Positions 48,380 through 59,618 of a stretch of DNA of 64,000 nucleotides are shown piece after piece. This DNA comes from Melastoma dodecandrum (taxonomy: Eukaryota; Streptophyta; Magnoliopsida; Myrtales; Melastomataceae), in assembly GCA_029817715.1 (NCBI GenBank), contig JARUPY010000085.1, positions 2,790,001 to 2,854,000 of the forward strand. Direction: 5' to 3'. The notes below the pieces were generated by a model. It saw only the letters and a program-made list of their open reading frames with translations. It did no database searches and had not been told where the DNA came from. A program made the translations under genes and the position numbers. Numbering within the stretch: position 1 is the stretch's first letter; each line of letters opens with the position of its first letter.

Positions 48380-51300
48380 CTATTTTCCCGCGAGACTTTC
48401 CAAGTACCGCTTAATCCGAGCATCGTTAGTTTCAAATACGAAGGGCATTCCTCTGACCTGAGGGCGTAGAGGAAGGTTTGTCACATAATATTGGACATGC
48501 ATTGGCAGTGAGTAAATGAGGCATGAACAAGCATACGACATTTGAGCGTCGCGACTAGGTACCTCGATCAATGAATTAGAGCAGAGCCTTAGGCTGTGTC
48601 CAGGAGAAACTTCCTTGTTATTGACTAATATTCCGCATTTGCCGAGATTCTTCAGAAGAAAATACCCGTCCTTTTCTAACTTTATGATTGCCTGAACAGC
48701 TCGACATGATGAGTGTCCTCCAACAACCATGTACTATAATCTGACGACAGTTGGATGATTATGAAAGAAAAAAGGGAATAACTCACCTGTCTCCTGGAAA
48801 TCTTGTTGTGACCTTCTCTTCCCAGGTCGATATCAACAGAAAAGCCTTCTGTTCTTCTCCCGAGTAAGACCTTTATTGAGAGGAAAATATTGTTCTCTGG
48901 GTTATTTGACAAATGTATGCTACAAACATCAAATTGAAGACACTAAAGAACCTCAGCATGTATCCAAACATTTTGCTACACAATCACGGCATGAAATATG
49001 ATGCATATACCCTTGCAGTTACTTTGATGCACATCAAGAAAATATAACTTACTAACCTCGTGCTTTTTTATATAATGCTTAGAGTGGCGCCCATACAAAA
49101 CAGCAATTGCTCCATGAGAAGCAATATCTCTTCGCATGTAAGAATGCGCTCCTTGCTCCAGCCTTACTATAGCTCTCTTAGCTTCTTCACTTTGATACCT
49201 CAAAACTACAACAAAAAAAAAAAAAAGAATAAACTATAATTATATCTGGCATCCATTCATCTGGGAGAGATGTGATTTTTAGTCAAGTTTCACAGAAGCA
49301 ATAACTAATGGAGAGACGCTAGAGCTACAGCTAGAGCAAGTTTCAAGGATAGGATGAAACAATGCTGCATAAACCAACAGAGTAAGAATTAAAACAGAAG
49401 CTGGTTAATTCACTGATATCTTCTTTTTTTTTTTTTTTTTGGTTGGAACTTCACTTTACTGATATCTTGAAATACCTTTTTCATGTGCATTTGATTCCTG
49501 GTCATCTGGGTCCAAATCAAGGTCGAGTACCTGCACATAAGTTCACAAGCTCAATGATCCAAGTTCGAGAATCTTAAGTGTAGAATCCAGGGAGATTAAG
49601 AAAAGTCAATACACACCATTGCCTCAATGTCAGAGAAGTAAGGCACATCATCATCGCTTTCAATTTCCTCTGATTCTGCAGAATTCACTCCCATTAGTTG
49701 CTCCATTTCAGCCAGGTCCACAACTACGTCGGCATCAGATGCTTGCTGATCCTGAATAGTGCCAAGAAGATGGCCTTCCTACAAACAATGAGAAAAACTA
49801 AACTAAAGCAAAATAAAAAATAAGAAAAAAAACGCAAAAAAAAAATCTCGTCTTTCAGAGACGCAGATGGTTGACATCCGATGCTCACATTTGAATCAAC
49901 TTTATGGAGAGACTTCATATCAGCCAGCTCATTCTTCAAATCATAAGAACCAGCTGGGTGGTTACCCAAGTTTTGAGATGATGCATGTGTTTGACCTGGA
50001 GTTTCTCTAAGTACTGAACCTGGTCCCCTTTCAACAGTTCTCTGATTACCTGAGAAATCATTACCCGATGCTATCAACACATTGTTGGATGCCTTCCTCT
50101 GTATTCTAGAGGGCACTAAAGCAGACTTCTTAGGTACAAAATCATCATTGCATGGTATATTGGGATCCTCCGTGCTCAATACGCAGCAACAAACATCATT
50201 GGCAGCTTCTGGAAACCTAGGATCTGAGATTGATGCAACTGGAAGTTCTGAGTCATTTCTCTCAGTATTTTCTGGTTCCCTCTCGCTAGTTACATCTAGT
50301 GAACACGAGTTTTGTGTACTTGAGAGATTTACTTTCGGGTTTTCTGAAATAGGCTTGTCTGTGGGATTCACGGGCTCAACTGGGTTTGAGTCTTCAGGAA
50401 AACTTCTCAACAGAGAACTCAGTCCATCATAATAAGACTTATCAGGTGGATCCTTTGCCTGATCATCTATAAGGAGCATTTCTTCATCCTTAGTGAAGTC
50501 TAAAAGAGTTTTTGAAAGCTCTAGCAAATAGTTGTCGGTGTGAACAGCTGAACCCTTCAGTTCATCAACAGGTACCCTGGTCTCACACCCCGACGTGCCA
50601 GCATCTTTGGCCGCCATATCAGCACCTAATGTAAACATGTTTCCACCACAAACATCTTTTCCATCAAGGGTCATGTCAAGTGGCATAGCAGGCATTGGAA
50701 CTTCCTCAACACTTTTCCAGATGGGCAATACAGGAGCTGGGGAAGAACAGCCAAAAGTATGCAATGGCTCAGTGGTAGAAGAATTAAGGGAATTAGCTTG
50801 TCCAGTGTTGTCACAGGTAGCTCCCCCGAGGCGATTGCTTTCCCCAGCTGGAGAAGCTTTTGTACCATGGCACAGGTTTCCTTGACTAATGGAGGGTAAA
50901 TTATCTTTTTCCATAGGGAGATTACTAAAGCTAGGACCAATGGAATCTTCATGAGTTTTCTGACATGGTCCAGCATCAACACCAGGACCAGGGTCCACAA
51001 CCATAATCTGAGGGAACACACTTTTCACAATATCCATGTCTGAGTCCTTAAGCTCGAAATGGCTAGAGCTTGGATCCTGAAGCATGCAATTTTCATCTCT
51101 ACCAAAAGAGCTCTCACCAGGAGCAATAAGGAAATGTGGGCCCAGAGGATCAAAAGGTTCATTACGAATTCTCTTACGTAGAGCGTAATAGCAACTTCTA
51201 ACAGACTTTCTCTTCTTTGAGCCACCACTGTTTCCTTTCGTAGTTTTCGCCGGGTTGCTCTGCTCAAACTCAATCATACGAGCGCATGCCTCAGCAGAGA

Positions 51301-51820
51301 CGATAGGATCATAAAGTAGGGCATGCCAACGGTCTTGCACTTCTCGAATAGTGTACTTCCGTGAGAACCGGACCGCACCTTTTGCAAGAGACTCCAAGGA
51401 AGCTCCTGCCTGCTAACACGAAAAGACACGTATCAGAGGGCCATCAACTTCTATAATTGAAGATAAAGGAAGGAAGGAACACAAAAACCATCCCTGGTTT
51501 AATTTCATCCAGACATCAGACACGAGTCTAAAAATCGAACTCTCCAACCCAACATGCACAAGCCCGCATATACATTGATTCAACAACATCATTCAACGAT
51601 GAAACCATTCTGTATCGGTCAGCGCCTCATTAAACCGCAAGTTTCAATTCCCTTTCCAAACAACTTTCCTCTGATGAGCACTTCCAGTCTAACAATATAA
51701 TTAGGACTCTGGACCCGCAGTCGAGAAAAAACATTTGCCCCGGAAGCTCACCTCCACGGCGTTCTTAAGCAGAATATCATCTTCCGGAACCCAAACAGGA
51801 AGAGGAGCTAATGCACCCAT
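48380..51820 (-). CDS. MCRS1-like FHA-domain protein (EMB1967-type)
   Basis: Eight exons on the minus strand: 51820-51752, 51409-49889, 49778-49617, 49530-49476, 49205-49057, 48870-48787, 48691-48563 and 48457-48380. They give 748 residues. The N-terminus MGALAPLPVWVPEDDILLKN with AGASLESLAKGAVRFSRKY and VQDRWHALLYDPIVS is the MCRS N-terminal, SANT-like domain. A long Ser-rich, unstructured middle follows, then an acidic patch and a C-terminal FHA domain (GRRTEGFSVDIDLGREG, NKISRRQAIIKL, YFLLKNLGKCGILVNN, RGMPFVFETN), which binds phospho-threonine. Animal MCRS1 sits in INO80 and NSL chromatin complexes; the Arabidopsis homologue EMB1967 is needed for embryos. The exon 7 acceptor was placed so that SRRQ joins AIIKL. 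Confidence 0.92.
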
Positions 51821-52759
51821 ATATCCACCCACACTCTAACGAAAAAGACAAGGAATTATTTCCCTTCCCGCCCTTAACCCCTCAGTCCAAGGTTCTTCTC
51901 GCCCGCATCATCTCTTCACGACAAAAGTAGCATATTCGCATGCGATGGAGAAAGCAGAAGGAATGACAGAATCCACCAAAACCCTACTGTTGGAACACCA
52001 ACAATCACCAGCTCTTCGCCCCTTTGAAGCTTTTACTCCGAAATTATCCGCACCCACGTCAATTCTTCTCGAAAAGTTCCCATCTTTACTCACAGCGACG
52101 GCGGAACATCAACCGTCCGAACGAAACGTGAAATTTCTTGGACAATTCAGTTGGTATGGCTTTGGGGATTTGGCGTTCGTTAGGGTTTCGCTTGATTTTT
52201 GCCCCCAATTGAGACATTTCCTCGGAAATATTGATTTTAGAAAAAATTATATTCATTAAATTCGCAATATTACTTACCTGGAAAAAGCATATATTTTTAT
52301 AAATGAAGTTTGTAAAAAAGAAACTTTTCAGTAACTAATGACATTATTTTTTCATAAAAAATAAAAAATACACAGCATAATCTATAGAAGCAATGCTGAA
52401 ACCGTTTTTAAACTTAATCTAAAACTATTTTTAAATTTTCTTAAATTATTATGACAAAGCATATATTTGGGATTGGGACTGGGAGAAAGCACTTCGGCCT
52501 AATATGGCCCACATAGTGGCCCAGAACCATGAGGATTATAAGAATACACACCACAGCGCCACCAACTGGTACATAAAATAAACTCAGTCCCGAGGCTGAA
52601 ATTCCAACATGAAGAGATTTCGGTCCAAAGCCCGAATAATATCAAACTCAACGGTCCTTATAACAGTGACGTCGTTAGACATAACCACCCTCGTAGCCAG
52701 AACCCGAAGGCCGGCATGGGGAGGCTTTATTCTCGGTGGCCTAGATCATATCCCAACGC
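51821..52759. other. Promoter of the MCRS1-like gene and AP3 3' flank
   Basis: AT-rich DNA. A telo-box-like AAACCCTA lies at about 51976, upstream of the MCRS1-like gene, and GGCCCA words near 52507-52525. No gene was recognised. Confidence 0.5.
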
Positions 52760-54551
52760 CTACTGAAGCAATCGATAGGTGGTGATGTCTGAACCACCCC
52801 TGCTGGCATGAGTGCTGGAGTGGTGGTCGGTGCACAGGGCAAAGACAGGAATGGGTACGTGGGGAGGAGGTGCGCTGCCTCCTCCGCTCACATAGCCCAT
52901 CACCGCTTCATAGTGGCCTCCATTCTCATGGAACCAGTGCTCCCGATGGCGAGCTTCTTCCTCTCTTGCATTCTGAAGCCATCATGAGCAATTAAAGAAG
53001 AATACAATCAAATAGTTCCTTAGATATGCCATGGCGAAGTGGTTTTACTTACATATTCGTAGACCAGCTTCTTGTGGGCATCTTCAGCGCTTCTCGCCTG
53101 CGATGTTAGCTCACAAACATAAGTCAAAAGTATCCAAAGTAATGCAGACGACAGGGGGATCCCATTACCTTCTTCCGAGCAGTGTCGGTCTGGCCAGAGA
53201 TTGACTTATACTGTCAAACAGAAGGGAACATACATCATGAGATGGGGAGAAAGAAACATCACACGAGTATAACAATTTGGAACATCATGGGAAAGAAGTT
53301 TACGCATAGGGCTACCAAGGTAATGTGAATATTCCGTGGTTCATCAAGATATATTGGCCACTTAAAGACTCTAAATCGCTCCATCATAGATCACCAATCT
53401 CAATTAAAGGTATATCTATGAGCAATGCAATCTTGATCATAAAGCAATGTGATCGCAACCAACGGGTAACATCAGGAATTTAGATGACGAGAAGTTACTA
53501 GGAAAACCATGAAATGAACACACCCAAAAACACACATGGGCATGACTGTGGATCGGATTCGTCGGGTGTACTAATAACATAGTAAACGAAGATGATTTGG
53601 ATCCGGTTTTACAAAAGAAAATAATGCCTCAGAGAATTAGGGCGTACTCTTTCATTAAACTTCATCTGTGGCGTGTGGTTGCAAAATAATTGGAGCTCAA
53701 ATAGCTCACAATTAGCCCAAACTCAACCTCTCTCTCCATAGAGTGAGTTAATACGAAATGAGAGAAAAAACGATCCACAGATAGAGGCAATCTAGGAATC
53801 GAAGGCGGACCTTTTTCGCACGGATATCCTTGACGGAACCTTCAATTTCTTGCTCAAGACCGCACAGCTCACCGAACGTCAGGCCCTCCAGGTTCTGGCC
53901 GACCCTACGGCTGCAGGATCACCCCGAATTCGGATGTTCGTGTCAATTGTCACCAAATCTCCCCGAGCTTTTCTTTCTTTCTAAAGCAAAACAATTCAAA
54001 CTAAACCGGACGGCAGCAATTACCTAACTTCAATTTGCAGCTTCTTGTTGACTTCCCCAAGCTTCCTCAGCGTCTCTTGCAGCCTCTGCACATATACAAC
54101 GGCGACAACAAAAAGTCAATCGGACAACGCTGACCAGACTAAAAAAAAAAAAAGTAAATCCATTTCTCGATCTCGATCACCTTGTAGTGAGTATCCCAGA
54201 GATCAGGCCTGAGCGTCCTCTGGTACTCATCGTAAATCTGCTTCGTCCTGAGAAAACAAACCAAAGGAGATCGAGCTAGGGTTTACCTTTCCCTCCCCTA
54301 ATTTTTTTTTAAAAAAAAAAAACAGAGAGAGAAAACGAGGGATCGGGCTGGCGAAGACTCAACGAGGTGTTGGGGCTGAGGTACTCGTGGAGTTTGTCGG
54401 TGCTGGAGAGAAGGATGATGGAGACCTTGGCGTCGCAGAGGACGGTGAGCTCGTGAGCCTTCTTGAAGAGACCGTTCTTCCTCTTGGAGAACGTGACCTG
54501 CCGGTTGGTCGTGTTCTCGATCCTCTTGATCTGGATCTTCCCCCTCGCCAT
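52760..54551 (-). CDS. AP3: B-class MADS-box protein, APETALA3/DEFICIENS lineage
   Basis: Seven exons on the minus strand: 54551-54364, 54247-54181, 54085-54024, 53910-53811, 53210-53169, 53097-53053 and 52972-52760. They give 238 residues (241-nt region includes a second ATG 3 bp upstream at 54554). The MADS domain is [18 protein letters not shown] to [16 protein letters not shown], followed by the AP3-specific [20 protein letters not shown]. The K domain runs to about residue 170 ([34 protein letters not shown]). The C-terminus ends [10 protein letters not shown], close to the euAP3 motif (SDITTFHLLE-like). AP3 pairs with PISTILLATA on CArG boxes to set petal and stamen identity. The 42- and 45-nt exons are typical of MIKC genes. 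Confidence 0.93.
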
Positions 54552-54554
54552 CAT

Positions 54555-57500
54555 CAGATCCCCCCAGAAACCCTAAGGAAAAAGGAAGCGCAAACTTTAC
54601 TATCTCCCACCACCACCACTACCAGAACACAACACCTACGCCTGATCTTTTTAAATCCCTATCAGCTCGGCCCTCTTTTTAAATCCTTGGGGGAAGAATT
54701 GTTTTAGTTTTAGGACATCAAACTCCGGAAGTGGCAAAGGTAAAGGAGGAAACCCTCCGAGGGGGGGAGGTGGTCCGTGGTCTAGAAATGGAAAGGTCCT
54801 GTTTGGCCTCTTGTCCGGACGCAACCCCGTTCTGTTAGTCACCGCGGTGAGATGTAAAGAGCCGAGAATTTCCGCCATGCAAAATAATGTAAGAACGCCC
54901 TCCAATCCTTCGGGGGCGGGCGTGAGTTCCTCCTCTTTCTCACCACCACCACCACCCCCGTTTTCCGGTCCCATATGACGGCTTTTACTACATTCTTTCT
55001 TTCTCCCCATGAATTGAATGATTGATTGATTTGATCGGGTCGCGGGGTGTCCGGGAGAGAATGCTTTGGACGAGACATTTCATGGCTTTGGCGAGGAAAA
55101 CAAAGCTTCGTATTGCTTGGGGAAGTAATTATTTTGTCCAAGTTCACACGGCACGTAGTCCATAAAAACTTGGTCATTTTTAACATTCGATTACCTTCCC
55201 TTACCTGTAAGAAAATAACAAAAATGCTGTAGGAGTGAGTGCGTTCAGCTGGGTCCCGTCAACGAGTCAAATCATATAGGTCTAATTCCGAGGGCTTTAA
55301 AAGACATACTACTAATTAACCGCCGAACTCCAATCACGAATAATGATGTCAACTCAAGTAGTATAGAAGGCCGACCTGGTGGAAGTAACAGAGACGAGTA
55401 GGATGTGTGCCCACGTGATGGTCCCGACCGGGGGGAGCATCCTCCTGTCCCTCCCAACGCCGACCACCTCAATCCGTCGGGTGGTTGGCCACCCATCCGT
55501 CCTCTGTAGAGCCGGCGATCACAACAACAACAACAACAACAATAATAAAAACCATCCCGCTACTATAACTTTGTAGCCCAAAATTTCAGCGCCGAAAGTC
55601 GTGTCCTGGCATGGTATGATCAGCCTTACCCTAGAGAGCCCCCCCACAAAAAACAAAAAAAAAATACAATTCCTACCGGCGGGCCTAAGGCCCACATTCA
55701 CATCCGGCCGACTAACCCGGCCTCGTAATGGGCCTAATTCTAGGCAACATTAACGCGGCCCACATAGGCCCAAAATGATGCCCCCTCTGAGGGTAACATA
55801 TATTTTGGTGAGGAGGAGGAACTAAATGTAACTGCCGACTAACATTTAGTGAGTAGAGAACAGCTGGGCGGGTGGTAGAGATGTAGGTCAAAATGAAAGT
55901 TAAAAAAATAAACATAAAGGAAGAAAGGAGGGGAGGGGGAGGGGAAGCACATGGCTCGAGACCCCCCCCCCCCCCCTCACAGGACCATAGGCCCCACCAA
56001 AGGACACAATAAATAATTCGGGCCTCCCCCACTATAATCACGCTCTACTCATTATTAATCGCATCCCATACTCCCTTTACGTATCCTCCATCAAAATTTC
56101 TACGAGAATTTCGATACTAATCATTGGTTTTCACTAACATTTAGACCCAAAAAGGGCGAACCGTGTGTGTTTTTGTCCCTTCCCCAACTCTTTCTTCCTC
56201 GAGTTCTGTAGTCTTCGCCGTCGGTGTGTGTCATGTGCAATCTTCCTGTTTTTTTTTTTTTTGTAATCGATGGTAGTGTTAGTAGTCGTAGGGGGGGGGG
56301 GGGTGTTGAATGCCGTAATATTGCGCGTCGCATCTACCCCGCCTCGTTAATTGTTGTTGTACTCGGGGTTTGATTGCTGACTATATCAATGACACCGGCC
56401 ATTTGGGGGTGGGAGGCTTGGAAAACCACAAACAGCCCCATCAAACGGATCTAGAAGCCAGATGACTCGATCCCAAATTATCCAATTATGACGACTCCCC
56501 CCCTAAGACACTAGGAAGAAGAAGCCATGCATGTCATGTGACGAATCGTGGGAAAGTCAAGGTTGCGGTCGATGTAGAACCGCTAGTCGAACGGGGTCGA
56601 CCATGCCAAATTCTTTTGAAGAAGTTTGGTTTTCCATAATGGAATCTGATAAGTGATATTTTAAGTAAATATTTGCATAACATTTTTTTTGTCCCAAGAA
56701 ATAATTGTCTAAAGAACGAGTCACCGTTGATAGCGACACATCGGAGGACTCAAATCGTTTGTTCGTGTCGTTCATGTACCTCGGTGGGGAGGGGGTTCGA
56801 AGAGTGATGAAGTGAGACCCAAGTGGGGTCCCCTCCCCGCTATTTAAGAGTTAGAGAGATCGTTCACTGTTTCATGAAGGCCTATTACTTTCTACCCTTA
56901 TCGTCTGGGGAAGTACTGGGTTGGCATCCGAGACTTTGACGTGGGATTTGCTTCTCTTTCGGAAGCCTCCTTTGCCTCCCACCCCCTCGCATTGAAAATG
57001 ATTTTGGTCTTGTTTCGGGTCTCTGTCCAGTTCCAAGACAATCCCTCCTGCAAGTCAACCTTGATTCGACTGTTACATCTTAAAGTCACATACACGTGTC
57101 TGTATTTGATAAATTTTGATGAGATCGTATCTCCGGGAATCTCTCCGCGTGTTTGTGTGTGTGGTGACATCACACACCACACACGTACATGATGTTCTTG
57201 TGATATATCGCAGCATCATATTGCATAGTATTATATCTATTTTTGGGCATTGTTTTCCTAGTAGGAAATAATGACACCCCAATTGTTTTTAATCCCTTTT
57301 CGTCAGTTTTTGGGACCCACACGCTTACGCGCTAATGGGGAAATTAATGATAATAAACAATTATTATTACTATCCAAATTGCCCATTATAATATCTCTGG
57401 ATCGTGACAAGATGCCAATTGATTAGTTTCCAATCCAATCGAAAATTCCGGCAACGACTAATTGCACGAGGTCAAGATTCATGTTTGGTGGGGGGGACAC

Positions 57501-58649
57501 GGCACGACTTTTTATTTGTTTTTCTTTTTATGCCATGCCTCGGGCCCCTAAAAATATTTCACCTTTTCTCCACAATACTTAGGATTGGGAAAAAGAAAAG
57601 CTGCGGTTTTGATTTTATTGGGAGAAGCGGTCTTTTCTGTTTTTTTTGTAAAGACAATTAAATTAATCATCTTGCTCCAAGTTTTGTCGGGATCGTGGAA
57701 GAAATTTTTTTAAAAAAATAATGAAAGAAAATGTACGGGCCCCGCCGGGGGGAGGGGGGGGGGGGTCCGTACCGGACCTTCTTCACGCCTCTCGGGTCAG
57801 AACAGCAGTCGAGGGTTGTATCATTGCCGGTATTATTATCACGTGGTTTGGAGGACTCAATGAAGTTTGCCGCCGCCACCACCACCAGAAACAGAGACAA
57901 ACGTATATGATTGCATGCATGTGTCTGGTTAGGGCTTCTTCACTTCACTGGCATTACGATTGCAAATGCATGACATATGAGTTACAGACGAATTGCGTCG
58001 CTTGTTCAAAGTGTTAAAGCGAGCACAAGAAGGTAAAGGCAAGCAAGAAAATGAATGATTCACAGCAACAACAATAGTGTGGGGAGGGTTGGAAAGAAAA
58101 GTGAAAGGCGACCCTCTAACCCTATCCCTAAAACCCTAGAATCGTTTTCCACCACACCTCCATGTTCAAAGCTGATAGGAACCGTAAAAAAAAAAAAAAA
58201 ATTGAAAACTGATTGGAGGGGAGAGGGAGAGATAGATTGCAAACCCCCCAACAGCAACGACAAGAGTTTTCCCGTCGATAATGCAAGAAATCGAATCGCA
58301 GAATCTCCAACAGGGCTCCAGACCTCTCTCGTCCGGAAAATTAATAGATCGATTAATTTACCATAAAAAAAATAGTCGAGAGAGTGTAGCGAGGTGTTTT
58401 AAATATGGGGGGAGCAAGTAAATTATGGTGGCACTTGTTGGATCAACCAGGATGAATGCAGATAAAGCTAGAGATGTATTTCTCCACTTGTCAGTGGATG
58501 ATACGTTATGAGAAAAATATAAATTAGGAAACTTTGCTTTGTACTCATTTTGACGAACACTTGTGTTGACATGGCAATTAATTTTGGGCCTGGGTTTAGA
58601 ACAGGAACCCAGTACTCCCTCAAGTAATACTCCGAGCCGGCCCAAGACG
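54555..58649. other. AP3 upstream region and gene-poor DNA
   Basis: About 4 kb with no supported gene. It holds homopolymer tracts (C at about 55964-55977, T at 56250-56262, G at 56291-56303 and 57750-57766), a short CAA/TAA repeat near 55520-55547, and a telomere-like CCCTAA/AAACCCTA cluster at about 58114-58138. Small frames show no family resemblance. No known miRNA sequence was noticed. Confidence 0.5.
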
Positions 58650-59591
58650 TAATCGTCTGGGCCGACTCACGATGAAATCGACTAGGTCGATTTATGACAA
58701 AGTCGACTAGGTCGACTAATAAACGGGGTCGACTAAGTCGACTCACGATGAAGGAACATGGTGATCAAAGCCAATCAAGATGACTTAACAGTAGTTAGGT
58801 CTACTAGTAGAGTCGAATCGACGGAATCCTGGATAAAGTCGACCAAGTCGATCGCAGTCCGTACAGGTCGGTCAAGTCGACGAGGTTGGAATAAATTTAT
58901 TCATTTTTAATCACGTTTGCTAAAGATCGTAACTGATCTTAAATATCCAGGAACGTGATCCCATATAACAAGGGGGTTGTTGAGACACTCCCACGACATT
59001 AGGGATCACGATCTGTAACACCATCTATAAAAGATTTATCTGTTACGCGTACAAATCCTCTATAAATAGCAGAGGGATTTTCCAAAACAGGGTACGACCA
59101 TACACAGCCAAAACTCTGCAGTTTGTTCGTCAACCTTAGGAAATTAGATACCCTGACCCGGTTTATAGGTCAACTCTTTTTCCACCGACAGAGTGAGCTC
59201 GTAGGGCCTTTGTCGTCAACCCCCGCCAGCGACACCACCGACGGAGTGAGCTCGTAGGGCCTTCGTCACAACTCTCCGCCAGCGACCACTACCGACGGAG
59301 CGAGCTTCCAAGGCCTTCGTCACGACCTTCCGCCAGCAACCACCATAGACGGAGTGAGCTTCCAAGGCCTTCGTCACGTGTTCTCCGCCGCTACAAGATC
59401 CCACATCGTCACCACCGTTTCCCTTTTTTTCCTTTTAATGGCTGTAAGCCCTGTTTCCTTTATTCATTAAGATTGTAAGACTTGCATTATTTCTGTATAA
59501 AGTTAGTGCATCTTCTTACTGGCGACCACAATACAACTACTGTGAGTCCATTGCCAAATATTTCCGACGTGATCCGTTCCGTGCGCGAACA
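58650..59591 (+). repeat. 5' LTR of the Tat-type element
   Basis: Contains a GTCGAC-rich block (about 58665-58880), a TATA box TATAAATA (59061-59068) and a 54-bp tandem array in its downstream part. The left border is approximate. Confidence 0.65.
59183..59395 (+). repeat. 54-bp tandem repeat in the LTR, four copies
   Basis: Units begin at 59183, 59236, 59290 and 59344, each with ccgacggagtgagc, then gccttcgtca and ctccgccagcgacca-like words. They lie downstream of the TATA box, so they would be in the transcript leader. Confidence 0.85.
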
Positions 59592-59597
59592 CGTTTT

Positions 59598-59614
59598 TGG
59601 CGACCACAGTGGGA
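59598..59614 (+). other. Primer-binding site of the Tat-type element
   Basis: tggcgaccacagtggga, a few bases after the LTR end. It is of the tggcgacc type used by Tat elements and differs from the tRNA-iMet site of the chromovirus. The tRNA was not confirmed. Confidence 0.6.
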
Positions 59615-59618
59615 GCAC

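Noticed and set aside
48692..48728. Longer exon 7 in the MCRS1-like gene using the acceptor before tacatggttg
   Set aside because: Also in frame, but it would insert about 13 residues between SRRQ and AIIKL, breaking the FHA core. It could be a minor isoform.
54555..58640. Small ORFs of 60-119 codons in the AP3 upstream region
   Set aside because: No recognisable domain or splice-linked continuation; consistent with chance frames.
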